In this document: positions 27,504-36,850 of the stretch, in pieces
Numbering within the stretch: position 1 is the stretch's first letter
Layout: every line of letters begins with the position of its first letter
Assembly (NCBI GenBank): GCA_943324745.2
Contig: CALPMT020000009.1
Location: 1 to 64,000, forward strand
Source: Chitinophaga pinensis
GTDB lineage: Bacteria; Bacteroidota; Bacteroidia; Flavobacteriales_D; Crocinitomicaceae
Length of the DNA: 64,000 nt
Direction: 5' to 3'
Program-made: the position numbers and the translations under genes
Notes under the pieces: model-generated
Told to the model about the DNA's origin: nothing
The model's database searches: none
The model's input: only the letters and a program-made list of their open reading frames with translations

Positions 27504-28583
27504 ATGTCAAAATCAAAACGTATTTCGATAATTTTAATCCTAACATTGTTGTTAGGGGCTTATTTTATCATCCCGTTGATTGATAATTTTAGTCCACAAC
27601 AACCTGATGATGTAGTTGAAGAAGAATTGGCTCATTTTGATTTTTTAGACAATTTCACATTAAAATATGGAGCTGAAAAAAAAATGAGTTTTACTGTCTT
27701 AAGTCCTAAAGTTTCTAAAATTGAACTAGTTATTTCTGATAAATTAATTCAAACTTGGACTAAACCTAATGGAAAAATTCATTTTGATTTCAACACGAAA
27801 ATGTTATTACTTGGAGCACAGGAAGTAAAAATAAATATTTTTAAGGATAATACATTACATTCTGAAGATAGTCGACTAATTCGAGTCTTGTCTGATATTA
27901 TTCCTAAACAAATTATAGCTAAAGTAAAATCGTTATCACCTCATAATCCTTTAAATTTCACTCAAGGTTTGGAGTTTTATAATAATCAACTTTTTGAAAG
28001 CACTGGACAATATGGCGAAAGTAAGGTGATGAAATTAGATTTAAGCACTGGTAATTCAACTAAATCAATAGATGTTGAATCTACTTGTTTTGGAGAAGGA
28101 ATTACAGTGATGAATGATAAGATGTATGAGATTACTTGGAAAGAGCAAAAATGTTTTGTTTATGAAGTTAATTCACTTACTTTGGAAAAAACGATTGGTT
28201 ATGTAGGAGAGGGATGGGGATTGTGTAATGACGGTAAAAATATTATAATGTCTGATGGTTCTGAAAGAATCTATTTCAGAGATCCAAATACTTTTGAAAT
28301 TACACGAACTATTGAAGTGTATAATAATAAGGGTCCAATTATTAATTTGAATGAATTAGAATATATCGATGGTAAAATATATGCTAATGTGTGGCAGGCT
28401 AATTACATTGTAGTCATAGATCCATTTGTTGGTAAAGTTGAAGAAATAATCGATTGTACCGAGGTGATAGGTCAGGCTAGAGGAAACGGTGAAGTACTTA
28501 ATGGTATAGCTTTTAATAAGAAAACTAAACAATTGTACTTTACTGGAAAAAATTGGAGTAAAATCGCAGAGGTTAAATTATAG
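27504..28583 (+). CDS. Glutaminyl-peptide cyclotransferase
   Basis: A 359-residue glutamine cyclotransferase (plant/bacterial five-bladed propeller type, PF05096), which converts N-terminal Gln to pyroglutamate with release of ammonia. An N-terminal membrane helix (about residues 7-27) anchors it in the membrane, a beta-rich domain (about 45-130) follows, and the catalytic propeller begins at HNPLNFTQGLEFYNNQLFES and includes FGEGITVMNDKMYEITWKE, GWGLCNDGKNIIMSDGSERI and NELEYIDGKIYANVWQ. Glutamine cyclases are often found in organisms with T9SS where secreted proteins carry N-terminal Gln after signal cleavage. It is cotranscribed with pheS and ytxJ. Confidence 0.9.
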   Translation: MSKSKRISIILILTLLLGAYFIIPLIDNFSPQQPDDVVEEELAHFDFLDNFTLKYGAEKKMSFTVLSPKVSKIELVISDKLIQTWTKPNGKIHFDFNTKMLLLGAQEVKINIFKDNTLHSEDSRLIRVLSDIIPKQIIAKVKSLSPHNPLNFTQGLEFYNNQLFESTGQYGESKVMKLDLSTGNSTKSIDVESTCFGEGITVMNDKMYEITWKEQKCFVYEVNSLTLEKTIGYVGEGWGLCNDGKNIIMSDGSERIYFRDPNTFEITRTIEVYNNKGPIINLNELEYIDGKIYANVWQANYIVVIDPFVGKVEEIIDCTEVIGQARGNGEVLNGIAFNKKTKQLYFTGKNWSKIAEVKL

Positions 28584-28637
28584 TTACGTGAGAATGTTTA
28601 GGACTCAAGGGATGAGAAGAATAAAGTATACGAATAA

Positions 28638-29615
28638 TTATTGAGGATAGAATCCGATCGCTTTTCTAGTTCTATTTAAAGTTACTTTAGCTATATCTCT
28701 AGCTTTCTCAGCCCCATTGGCTAGGATTTCATCTATTTTCGATGGATTTTCTTGATAGAAATTAAACAATTCTCTTTCTTTAGAAAAATGAGTAAGCATT
28801 AGGTTTAATAATTCGGTCTTTGCATGACCATATCCATATCCTTTTGTTTTATAATTTATTTCCATTTGGGAAATTTGATCTAAAGAGGCAATTAATTTAT
28901 ATAATTGAAAAACATTGCATGTGATTGGATCCTTTTCATCATCTAAACCTTTTGTATCTGTAACAATTTTCATGATTTGTTTTTTCAATTCTTTTTCAGG
29001 AAGAAATATATCAATGTAATTATTACGTGATTTACTCATTTTTTGTCCATCTATACCAGATATAAGTTTTGTTTCTTCTTGAAGATCTTCTTGTGGAATA
29101 ACAAAAACTTCACCCATTTTATGGTTGAATCTGCTAGCAACATCTCTTGTAAATTCTAGATGTTGTAGTTGGTCTTTACCAACTGGTACTACTTCTGCGT
29201 CGTACAATAATATATCAGCAGCCATTAACATAGGATAACTAAATAATCCAGCGTTTACATCTTCTAATCTATCTGCTTTATCTTTAAAGCTATGAGCAAG
29301 ATTTAACCGTTGAAATGGAAAATGGCACATTAGGTACCAAGCTAGTTCTGTGGTTTCAGGAACATCGCTTTGACGATAGAAATAAGTTTTATCTGGGTTC
29401 AAACCAAAGGCTAACCAAGCAGCTGCGGTTTCTAGCGTATTCTTATGTAACTCTATAGGGTCTTTAATTTGAGTTAAAGAATGCATGTCTGCTATAAACA
29501 AAAATGCTTCGTTTTCAGGATTATTTGCCATTTCAATAGCTGGTCTGATAGCACCTAGTAAATTTCCTAAATGAGGTCTTCCTGTACTTTGTACTCCTGT
29601 TAAAACTCTTGCCAT
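28638..29615 (-). CDS. trpS: Tryptophan--tRNA ligase
   Basis: A 325-residue class I TrpRS. The HIGH-equivalent is GRPHLGNLLGAI and the KMSKS loop is GQKMSKSRNN. It also has the conserved SLTQIKDP, AADILLYDAEVVPVGKDQLQH and SKSRNNYIDIF segments. Length is typical. It is convergent with the cyclase gene. The 102 bp to the next gene leave it as a separate transcript or the last gene of one. Confidence 0.97.
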   Translation of the reverse strand: MARVLTGVQSTGRPHLGNLLGAIRPAIEMANNPENEAFLFIADMHSLTQIKDPIELHKNTLETAAAWLAFGLNPDKTYFYRQSDVPETTELAWYLMCHFPFQRLNLAHSFKDKADRLEDVNAGLFSYPMLMAADILLYDAEVVPVGKDQLQHLEFTRDVASRFNHKMGEVFVIPQEDLQEETKLISGIDGQKMSKSRNNYIDIFLPEKELKKQIMKIVTDTKGLDDEKDPITCNVFQLYKLIASLDQISQMEINYKTKGYGYGHAKTELLNLMLTHFSKERELFNFYQENPSKIDEILANGAEKARDIAKVTLNRTRKAIGFYPQ

Positions 29616-29717
29616 ATAGATTTTTTTGTAAAATTAATAAATTTAAATTGGATTATAGATTTTGTTGATTTGTGTGTTAAGATTATTGTATGTTGCATTC
29701 AGCATCCGTTAAAAGGA

Positions 29718-30014
29718 TTAAATTGCTTTTTTTATTTTTTGTTCTAATCCTCTTGAGTCCATTCCTCCTGCTTGTCGCCAAAGGATTTCCCCTTTTTTAA
29801 ATAGTACTAATGTTGGGACACTTCGTACTTTAAATTTTGTAGCAACTTCTTTGTTTTTATCTACATCTATTTTAACAATTCGAATAGTGGATCCCATTTT
29901 CGTTTTTAATTTGTCTAGCTCATGAGACATTTGTTGACACGGTCCACACCATGTAGCGAAGAAATCTACAAGAGTTGGAGTCTCTGATTGAATAATTTCT
30001 TTAAATTTTGACAT
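29718..30014 (-). CDS. Thioredoxin
   Basis: A 98-residue thioredoxin with active site TWCGPC (Cys23 and Cys26), the cis-proline in VRSVPTLVLF and the usual C-terminus GGMDSRGLEQKIKKAI. There is no signal peptide, so it is cytoplasmic and would reduce disulfides in target proteins. It starts 1 bp after the upstream DUF983 gene stops, so the pair is cotranscribed. Confidence 0.93.
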   Translation of the reverse strand: MSKFKEIIQSETPTLVDFFATWCGPCQQMSHELDKLKTKMGSTIRIVKIDVDKNKEVATKFKVRSVPTLVLFKKGEILWRQAGGMDSRGLEQKIKKAI

Positions 30015-30015
30015 A

Positions 30016-30396
30016 TTATTTTGCTTTATTTGGATTATAAGACGTAAAGATATTCATCCATATCATTCTACTATACCTATAATTTAATGGTGCTAGGATT
30101 AATGAAACTAGTGAAATCAAACCAATATGTACCCATGCGTCTGTTTCCTGGTAAATTAAATAGGTTAATACAAAAGTAGCAATTGAAATGGCAACGGTTA
30201 ATGCATAACTTACATACATTGCACCTTGCCAAAACCCACCTTCAATTTCAAATTTATGATTGCAATTTTCACAACGGATAGGCATTTTATGAAATTTTTT
30301 AAGATCGTATTTTTCAGAAGATATAAACGCATTTCCCTCGTGGCATACAGGGCATTTTTCATTTAAAATACTGTATATTTTACTTTCTTTTTTCAT
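30016..30396 (-). CDS. DUF983 membrane protein
   Basis: A 126-residue protein of the DUF983 family. The N-terminal half has two CxxC pairs that could bind zinc (CPVCHEGN and CENCNHKFE), followed by GFWQGAMYVSYALTVAI and a second membrane helix (HIGLISLVSLILAPL). Its biochemical role is unknown. It lies 1 bp before the thioredoxin gene. The next gene upstream, sdhB, ends across a terminator. Confidence 0.88.
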   Translation of the reverse strand: MKKESKIYSILNEKCPVCHEGNAFISSEKYDLKKFHKMPIRCENCNHKFEIEGGFWQGAMYVSYALTVAISIATFVLTYLIYQETDAWVHIGLISLVSLILAPLNYRYSRMIWMNIFTSYNPNKAK

Positions 30397-30416
30397 TTTC
30401 CTATGTTATTAGAAAC

Positions 30417-30443
30417 AAAAAAGGCACCGTGTAATACGGTGCC
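30417..30443 (-). terminator. Rho-independent terminator after sdhCAB
   Basis: A perfect 8 bp GC-rich stem, ggcaccgt (30423-30430) with acggtgcc (30436-30443) and a 5-base loop, followed on the minus strand by six T (30417-30422). It lies 23 bp beyond the sdhB stop and ends the succinate dehydrogenase operon. Confidence 0.93.
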
Positions 30444-30465
30444 GTCTTTCTACGTTAACCGTAAA

Positions 30466-31233
30466 TTATTTATTAGAAACAAGAGAAGCTTTTAAAAACT
30501 CTCTATTTAATCTAGCGATATTATCTAATGATATTCCTTTAGGACATTCAATTTCACAAGCTCCTGTATTTGTACAGTTACCGAAACCTTCATCATCCAT
30601 TTGACGAACCATATTTAAAGCACGTTGCGTAGCTTCTACTTTTCCTTGAGGTAATAATGCGTATTGAGAAACTTTCGCTCCAACAAAAAGCATTGCAGAA
30701 CCATTCTTACAAGTAGCAACACACGCTCCACATCCAATACATGCAGCAGCTTCAAACGCTTTATCCGCATCTTCTTTTGGGATTGGAATAGCGTTTGCAT
30801 CCATAGTTCTTCCAGATGTATTAACAGAAACGAATCCACCAGCTTGTTGAATACGATCAAAAGCACTTCTATCTACCACTAAATCTTTTACCACCGGGAA
30901 TGCAGCAGATCTCCATGGTTCAACATAGATTGTTGCTCCGTCTTCAAACATACGCATATGTAATTGACAAGTAGTAACACCATTATCTGGTCCATGAGCT
31001 CTACCATTAATGTATAAAGAGCACATACCGCATATCCCTTCACGACAATCGTGATCAAATGCTACAGGTTCTTTTTTATCATTTATTAATTGCTCATTTA
31101 ATTGGTCAAGCATTTCTAAAAAAGAACTTGCTGTAGAAACATCATTTAAAGTATATGTTTCCATATTCCCTTTTGAGTTACAGTTTTTCTGTCTCCAAAT
31201 TTTAAGGGTAATATTAATTGTCTTTGCAGCCAT
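30466..31233 (-). CDS. sdhB: Succinate dehydrogenase/fumarate reductase iron-sulfur subunit
   Basis: A 255-residue iron-sulfur subunit of complex II. The N-terminal ferredoxin-like domain has the 2Fe-2S cysteines in [16 protein letters not shown] and TTCQLH; the C-terminal part has [14 protein letters not shown] and a second cluster in [13 protein letters not shown] for 4Fe-4S and 3Fe-4S. The cluster set and length match the Bacteroidota type with a single cytochrome b subunit. It is 63 bp downstream of sdhA. Confidence 0.96.
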   Translation of the reverse strand: MAAKTINITLKIWRQKNCNSKGNMETYTLNDVSTASSFLEMLDQLNEQLINDKKEPVAFDHDCREGICGMCSLYINGRAHGPDNGVTTCQLHMRMFEDGATIYVEPWRSAAFPVVKDLVVDRSAFDRIQQAGGFVSVNTSGRTMDANAIPIPKEDADKAFEAAACIGCGACVATCKNGSAMLFVGAKVSQYALLPQGKVEATQRALNMVRQMDDEGFGNCTNTGACEIECPKGISLDNIARLNREFLKASLVSNK

Positions 31234-31296
31234 AATTTGTTTTAAATCTAATTTCTAATAACTATTTCCTAATTGCTATCAAATAACACTTATCAA

Positions 31297-33309
31297 CTAT
31301 TTGTAATTTCTTGCAGCAATCTTGATGAACTCATATTTTAGTTCTTCTTTGTGTAATTGCTCTTGCTTGATGTCGTCACCTTTGTATTCCCAAGCACCAA
31401 CAAATGAGAAATTTTCATCATCACGTAAAGTTTCACCTTCTGCATCTTGGTATTCTTCTCTGAAGTGACCACCACAAGACTCTTTACGTTGTAATGCATC
31501 CATTGCCATTAATTGACCTAAATCAATTAAGTCAGCTACTCTAAGTGCTTTTTCTAATTGTGGATTTAGTTCATCATTACTTCCAGGTACATATACATCA
31601 ATGTAGAAATCTTTCTTCAATTGATCTATTTCATTGATTGCTTCTTGTAATCCTTGTGCGTTACGACCCATACCAACTTTGTTCCACATAATTAATCCTA
31701 ATTTTTTGTGGAAGTAGTCAACAGATTTAGTACCGTTGTTTGATAAGAATTTATCAATTTGAGATTTTACATTATTCTCAGCAACTTCGAATTCAGAAGA
31801 TTCTGTTGAAATTTTACCTGTTCTTATTTCATCAGCTAAATAATTTGAAATCGTATATGGTAATACAAAATATCCATCAGCTAAACCTTGCATCAATGCA
31901 GATGCGCCTAAACGATTTGCACCATGGTCAGAGAAATTAGCTTCACCTGTCACGAAACATCCTGGAATAGAAGACTGTAAGTTATAGTCAACCCAAACAC
32001 CACCCATTGTATAGTGTACAGCCGGATAGATTTTCATTGGTGTTTCATATGGATTCTCGTCTGTAATTTTTTGATACATTTGGAATAAGTTACCATATTT
32101 TTCTTCCAACCATTTTTTTCCAAGTGTTATAATTTTTTCTTCAGAAGGATTGTGATCACCAGCAGCGTATGCCGCTTGTTTTCCTTTGTTTTTAATTTCT
32201 GTTGAGAAATCTAAATAAACTCCTTCATTCGTATCATTTGCTTCTATACCACGTCCTTCATCACAAACTTCTTTTGCTGCTCTAGAGGCAACATCACGTG
32301 GAACTAAATTTCCAAATGCAGGATATTTTCTTTCCAAGTAATAATCTCTTTCTTCTTCTTTTAATTCGGTTGGTTTTAATTTACCAGAACGAATTGCTTC
32401 TGCATCTTCTTTTTTCTTAGGCACCCAAATACGTCCAGAGTTACGTAATGACTCAGACATCAATGTCAATTTAGCTTGATTAGTTCCGTGAACAGGAACA
32501 CATGTAGGGTGAATTTGAACGTAACAAGGGTTTGCAAATAAAGCACCTTGTTTATGTGCTTTCCAAGCAGCAGTTACGTTACTTCCCATCGCGTTTGTAG
32601 AAAGGAAGTAAACATTTCCATATCCTCCAGAAGCTAGTACAACTGCGTGTGCAGAATGTCTTTCTAATTCTCCTGTTACTAAGTTACGCGCAATGATACC
32701 ACGTGCTTTACCATCCACTTTAACCAATTCTAACATTTCGTGACGGTTGTACATTTTCACTCGTCCTAATCCGATTTGTCTAGATAATGCTGAATAAGCA
32801 CCTAATAATAGTTGTTGACCTGTTTGTCCTGCAGCATAAAACGTACGTTGAACCTGTGTACCACCGAAAGAACGGTTATCTAATAAACCTCCATATTCTC
32901 GTGCAAAAGGGACACCTTGTGCAACACATTGGTCGATAATACTACTAGATACTTCTGCTAAACGATGAACGTTTGCTTCACGTGCGCGGTAGTCACCTCC
33001 TTTGATAGTATCGTAGAATAAACGGTAAACAGAGTCACCATCATTTTGGTAATTTTTTGCAGCATTGATACCACCTTGTGCAGCGATAGAGTGTGCACGA
33101 CGAGGAGAATCTTGGAAACAGAAAGCTTTCACATTGTATCCCATTTCTCCTAAAGAAGCAGCAGCCGAAGCACCTGCTAAACCAGTTCCTACAACGATGA
33201 TGTCGATTTTCGGTCTGTTGTTAGGAGCAACTAGCTTCAAATGATCTTTGTAGTCCGTCCATTTATCTGAAATATTACCGGCTGGTATTTTTGAATCTAA
33301 TATTGACAT
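31297..33309 (-). CDS. sdhA: Succinate dehydrogenase/fumarate reductase flavoprotein subunit
   Basis: A 670-residue FAD subunit. The dinucleotide-binding motif is [19 protein letters not shown], and the FAD-linked histidine context is [16 protein letters not shown]. The active-site regions [11 protein letters not shown], and [18 protein letters not shown] are present, as is the [13 protein letters not shown] sequence. It is longer than E. coli SdhA and resembles the FrdA/SdhA of epsilonproteobacteria and Bacteroidota (type B complex II). It oxidises succinate and passes electrons to SdhB. Confidence 0.96.
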   Translation of the reverse strand: MSILDSKIPAGNISDKWTDYKDHLKLVAPNNRPKIDIIVVGTGLAGASAAASLGEMGYNVKAFCFQDSPRRAHSIAAQGGINAAKNYQNDGDSVYRLFYDTIKGGDYRAREANVHRLAEVSSSIIDQCVAQGVPFAREYGGLLDNRSFGGTQVQRTFYAAGQTGQQLLLGAYSALSRQIGLGRVKMYNRHEMLELVKVDGKARGIIARNLVTGELERHSAHAVVLASGGYGNVYFLSTNAMGSNVTAAWKAHKQGALFANPCYVQIHPTCVPVHGTNQAKLTLMSESLRNSGRIWVPKKKEDAEAIRSGKLKPTELKEEERDYYLERKYPAFGNLVPRDVASRAAKEVCDEGRGIEANDTNEGVYLDFSTEIKNKGKQAAYAAGDHNPSEEKIITLGKKWLEEKYGNLFQMYQKITDENPYETPMKIYPAVHYTMGGVWVDYNLQSSIPGCFVTGEANFSDHGANRLGASALMQGLADGYFVLPYTISNYLADEIRTGKISTESSEFEVAENNVKSQIDKFLSNNGTKSVDYFHKKLGLIMWNKVGMGRNAQGLQEAINEIDQLKKDFYIDVYVPGSNDELNPQLEKALRVADLIDLGQLMAMDALQRKESCGGHFREEYQDAEGETLRDDENFSFVGAWEYKGDDIKQEQLHKEELKYEFIKIAARNYK

Positions 33310-33329
33310 AGTAGTATATTTTAATTCGA

Positions 33330-34181
33330 TTAATTATATAGTTTCCAAATAATTACTGGAATGATTGCGAATAAAAGTGGAATTAGAATAGCAAATCCAT
33401 TTCCTACATTTTTGATTGTATCCGTGTATTTTGGGTGTCTTGCACCTAATGATTGGAAAGCAGATGCAAAACCATGCATTAAGTGAAAAGCAAGAACTAC
33501 CATTGCAATTACATAGAAAATCACTGCAAACAAAGCATTTTCATTTCCTGGAACACCATTTGTTTCTTTCCCTGAGAAGAAAGCAATGACTACCGAATGT
33601 AAGTCTTTGTAACCTTCCCCTAGTTTAATATCTACACTTGGTTCAAAGAACTCAGTGTGATTTTTCACTTTTACTCCTTGAACAGGTAAATAACTACCTG
33701 CAGTAGTAACATATAATTCAGCAGGTCCATTTGGTGATTGAACAGTAACTTTATGAAGTAACATGTCGTGTTTTACTTTTGCTTTATACCAAAAATGAGC
33801 ACCATGCATTACGATAAACACAAGAATCAAAGATCCGAGTAATGCCATATTTCTTGAAGACCAGGTAGAACTTTTAGTTCCAGCGGCATGTGCATATCCA
33901 ATTGGACGTGCTTTTTTGTTTTCTACCGTTAAAAGAATCCCATCTATAATATGGAAAAGGATAGAAATGTAGGTCATCCAAGACATCACTTTGATGAAAG
34001 GATTGTGTGCCATAAAGTAGGCATATTCATTGAACGCTCTTCTTCCTGACTCGCCAGTGTGCGTAATCAATTGAAGGTTACCTAGTAAGTGTCCTACCAA
34101 GAAAAGGCATAGGAACAACCCCGTTGCAGCCATCCAATATTTTTTGGCTAGAGAGGATTTTAAAAGTACAGATTTACTCAT
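33330..34181 (-). CDS. sdhC: Succinate dehydrogenase cytochrome b subunit
   Basis: A 283-residue membrane anchor with five predicted helices and histidines for heme binding ([34 protein letters not shown]). This is a type B complex II anchor in which one protein replaces SdhC plus SdhD; the loop between helices 3 and 4 is rather long (about residues 130-195, with [15 protein letters not shown]). It is first in the operon. A -7 box is found at 34213-34220. Confidence 0.93.
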   Translation of the reverse strand: MSKSVLLKSSLAKKYWMAATGLFLCLFLVGHLLGNLQLITHTGESGRRAFNEYAYFMAHNPFIKVMSWMTYISILFHIIDGILLTVENKKARPIGYAHAAGTKSSTWSSRNMALLGSLILVFIVMHGAHFWYKAKVKHDMLLHKVTVQSPNGPAELYVTTAGSYLPVQGVKVKNHTEFFEPSVDIKLGEGYKDLHSVVIAFFSGKETNGVPGNENALFAVIFYVIAMVVLAFHLMHGFASAFQSLGARHPKYTDTIKNVGNGFAILIPLLFAIIPVIIWKLYN

Positions 34182-34212
34182 AATTAGTTAGAAAATGTTT
34201 GAATATTCAGCA

Positions 34213-34220
34213 CAAATTTA
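34213..34220 (-). promoter_or_regulatory. -7 box for the sdhCAB operon
   Basis: Minus-strand bases read TAAATTTG, an exact TAnnTTTG, about 32 bp upstream of sdhC. A weak -33 candidate (TTTCG) lies near 34236-34240. Confidence 0.5.
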
Positions 34221-34306
34221 ATGCTTAGTTAAAGACGAAAATAGAATATTTGCTATTTAGATTAATTTTAAATAGTGTTTTTTTAGTTTAAAATTATTTT
34301 TCGACC

Positions 34307-34337
34307 TTTCTTTTCTTTTTCCGCAAAAGAAAAGAAA
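34307..34337. repeat. Perfect 13 bp pyrimidine/purine hairpin
   Basis: The arms tttcttttctttt (34307-34319) and aaaagaaaagaaa (34325-34337) are exact reverse complements around tccgc. It lies in the gene-poor stretch between the sugar transporter and sdhC, right next to a larger inverted repeat. It may be part of a repeated genomic element or a terminator-like structure. Confidence 0.7.
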
Positions 34338-34350
34338 CAAATGAAAACTC

Positions 34351-34482
34351 CTCGCTTAATTTTATAAAGTGCATTTCACTCTTGAAATTGCTACCATATC
34401 GGTGATCTCTTCGCATCCGCTTCGAGTTACCTCATGGTACCAGCATTTCAATTCGTTACATTGCTTTATAAAATAATGCGAG
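34351..34482. repeat. Long imperfect inverted repeat in a 340 bp gene-free region
   Basis: The left arm at 34351-34396 (ctcgcttaattttataaagt...) pairs with the right arm at 34435-34482 (tggtacc...aataatgcgag) over about 46 positions with several mismatches and small gaps. The loop is 34397-34434. No gene is visible here (34182-34521). The region is downstream of the MFS gene and upstream of sdhC. It could be a small non-autonomous mobile element (MITE/REP-like) or a structured RNA. I cannot tell from one copy. Confidence 0.6.
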
Positions 34483-34521
34483 AGATGAATACTTCGGTTC
34501 TATAATTATTGCTGTCATTTA

Positions 34522-36228
34522 TTAATCCAAATGTACGCCTTGTTTTTTGAGCATGCGTTTTACGATGATTGCAAATAAAGCAAGGTATATAAAGCAAAGT
34601 GATCCAACGACGAAGGATTGTTGTATACCAACTAAGTCACTTAGTTTACCTTGTAAAGGAGGGATGATTGCACCACCTAAAATCATCATGATTAAAAATG
34701 CTGAACCTTGCGATTGGTATTTCCCTAGTCCACCAAGAGCTAAAGAGAAAATACAAGGCCACATAATAGAGCAGAAAAGTCCTACACTAAGAAATGCGTA
34801 AATAGCGATTTCACCAGTTGTAGATAGACCAATTAAAGTTGATATTACTCCAAGTAAGCTGAAAATTAATAGTGTTTTTGCAGGTTTATTTTTACCTAGA
34901 TAAAAACCTCCAATTTGAATGAACACACAAACAACGTAGAAGTAAAGATTTGACACATCATGTCCAGCAAGATGCGTTAAGCCTAAAACCACTCCAAAAG
35001 CAATCAATGGAATTAATGTGGTAAATATTTTTTTAGTTTTTTCTTTCAGGTCAAAAGCGTGTATTGCACTTGCCCAACGTCCGATCATTAAACTTCCCCA
35101 GTAGAGCGCGATGAAAGGTGCAATGTTGGAAGAACTATACCCACCAAACTCTTTTTGTTTTAATAATTCACCAAGATTACTACCAACAGCGACTTCTACA
35201 CCAACATAAATAAATATGGCAAGCATACCAAGAATTAGTTGTGGGTATTGCATGGCCCCCCAGCCTTCGCTATTTTTTTTCGCACTTCTTAATGAAAGTA
35301 ATAATCCACCTACAATTACCACTAATCCAAGGGATAGCCACATCATTCGTTCATTTTCTAGCGGAACCTTTAGGGCTAAAATTTCTTGTTCTAATACTTC
35401 AATCACTTTCGTGTTTGATACCAAGCTTTCTTCTGCTTTGATCAAATTAGTTTTACTTATGATTTCTTGTGCTTCCTGACTTCGATAGCTATTAAATACA
35501 GGTGCAAAACACATCACAAGTAATCCAGTTATGATTAACAAAGAACGTAAGGCTTTTTTAGAATTCTCTGTTTTTTCTTCATTTATTCCAGAAGGTAATT
35601 TTTTTGAAAGAGTGAAAAGCGTTGCAATTCCCACAAATAGTAAGCCAACACAGATATACAAGATGATCACTTTATTGAGGCTCAGGTGTTGAATTTGTTC
35701 GTCATTCACTGCTGCACTACCGAATAATGCGAGTGCTACAACAAGAGGGCCGATGGTTGTACCTAAACTATTGATTCCTCCTCCTAAACTAATTCGATTA
35801 GAGCCGGTTGATTCATCTCCCAAGGAAATCATAAATGGATTCGCGGATGTTTGTTGAAGTGAAAAACCGAGTGCTACAATAAATAAACCAAACAACATAC
35901 CCGTAAACACGTCAAAATATACTGAAACAATCATTGCACCAGCGCCTAAGGCAGAAAAAAGTAATCCATAAATGATGCTTTTTTTGTAGCCCCATTTTCC
36001 AACTGGGTCAACTCCTTTATTGGATCCGATTGCAAATAAAGTTAACGCTCCTATATAGTAGGCGAAGTAAAATGCAAAATCGATTAATTGACTCTGAAAT
36101 TGATCCAGTTTGAAATAATGTTTACAGAAAGGAATAAAGATACTGTTACCTGCAGCAATGAACCCCCAGAAAAAAAACACGGTGATTAAGGTAAATAGGG
36201 CGCTATAATTTGTTTTAACTTGAGTCAT
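34522..36228 (-). CDS. Sugar MFS transporter (FucP-like), with insertion
   Basis: A 568-residue membrane protein of the sugar:proton symporter branch of MFS (fucose/glucose permease-like). Membrane helices are found throughout; the N-terminal motif FFFWGFIAAGNSIFIPFCK and the loop GFSLQQTSANPFMISLGDES are typical of FucP/GluP. It is about 130 residues longer than FucP. The extra part is a charged, coiled helical region (about residues 250-295, SRYRS-like to LENERMMW) between two membrane helices in the middle, plus an extra helix pair. A -7 box TACTTTTG (36245-36252) is upstream. No sugar genes are next to it. Confidence 0.85.
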   Translation of the reverse strand: MTQVKTNYSALFTLITVFFFWGFIAAGNSIFIPFCKHYFKLDQFQSQLIDFAFYFAYYIGALTLFAIGSNKGVDPVGKWGYKKSIIYGLLFSALGAGAMIVSVYFDVFTGMLFGLFIVALGFSLQQTSANPFMISLGDESTGSNRISLGGGINSLGTTIGPLVVALALFGSAAVNDEQIQHLSLNKVIILYICVGLLFVGIATLFTLSKKLPSGINEEKTENSKKALRSLLIITGLLVMCFAPVFNSYRSQEAQEIISKTNLIKAEESLVSNTKVIEVLEQEILALKVPLENERMMWLSLGLVVIVGGLLLSLRSAKKNSEGWGAMQYPQLILGMLAIFIYVGVEVAVGSNLGELLKQKEFGGYSSSNIAPFIALYWGSLMIGRWASAIHAFDLKEKTKKIFTTLIPLIAFGVVLGLTHLAGHDVSNLYFYVVCVFIQIGGFYLGKNKPAKTLLIFSLLGVISTLIGLSTTGEIAIYAFLSVGLFCSIMWPCIFSLALGGLGKYQSQGSAFLIMMILGGAIIPPLQGKLSDLVGIQQSFVVGSLCFIYLALFAIIVKRMLKKQGVHLD

Positions 36229-36244
36229 AAAATGATATTTTTTT

Positions 36245-36252
36245 CAAAAGTA
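36245..36252 (-). promoter_or_regulatory. -7 box for the MFS transporter gene
   Basis: Minus-strand bases read TACTTTTG, an exact TAnnTTTG, 17-24 bp upstream of the start codon. No clear -33 element. Confidence 0.4.
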
Positions 36253-36379
36253 GAAGAATTATAACTAGTTAAGAAGAAGACTAGAAATAATTTATACTAA
36301 CTGAAATGTTGATAGATTGACTTTGGAATTTATTTCAATTTATTTGATATGATTTTAATAAAATTTCGTTTCTTGTAGT

Positions 36380-36850
36380 ATGAAAAATTTGTTTGTTACA
36401 ATTTTAGTAGTTTGTTTTCTTTCTATTAGTTATTCTCAAATCTTTGAAAAAATCAACTTTCAAACTTCCTATTGCTTTGGAACTTGTCCGGTTTATCACC
36501 TAGAATTAAAAGCAGACAAAACCTTCAAACTTCATGGTGAAACAGTGTTTTTAGAACACAGTCAAACGCGTGGATTAGATTCCTCCAAAATGGGATATTT
36601 TTCAGGTAAATTAGATCAAAAAATCTACAATAATTTTATCGCTGCATTTCAACAAAGTGATATGTGTAACCTTACTTTTGATGGTATTACATGCTGTGAT
36701 GGATCTTTGATTACAATGGTTGTCAATTATGATGGAATTCAAAAAGAACTAGTGTCTATGTTTCCTCCCTATGAAGCACAGCTATTAATTCAAGTTTTAT
36801 ATGAGATATGTCGAACTACAAAAATGAAGCGAGTAAATTCAACAGATTGA
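36380..36850 (+). CDS. DUF6438-like secreted protein
   Basis: A 156-residue protein with signal peptide (MKNLFVTILVVCFLSISYS). The segment SYCFGTCPVYHLELKADKTF is the hallmark of DUF6438, where a Cys pair CxxxC is followed by a Tyr/Leu strand. Two more cysteines (DMCNL, ITCCDG) are in the second half. The stop codon TGA shares bases with the start of the following lyase-like gene (TGATG at 36848-36852), so the genes are translationally coupled. Function is unknown. Confidence 0.8.
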   Translation: MKNLFVTILVVCFLSISYSQIFEKINFQTSYCFGTCPVYHLELKADKTFKLHGETVFLEHSQTRGLDSSKMGYFSGKLDQKIYNNFIAAFQQSDMCNLTFDGITCCDGSLITMVVNYDGIQKELVSMFPPYEAQLLIQVLYEICRTTKMKRVNSTD

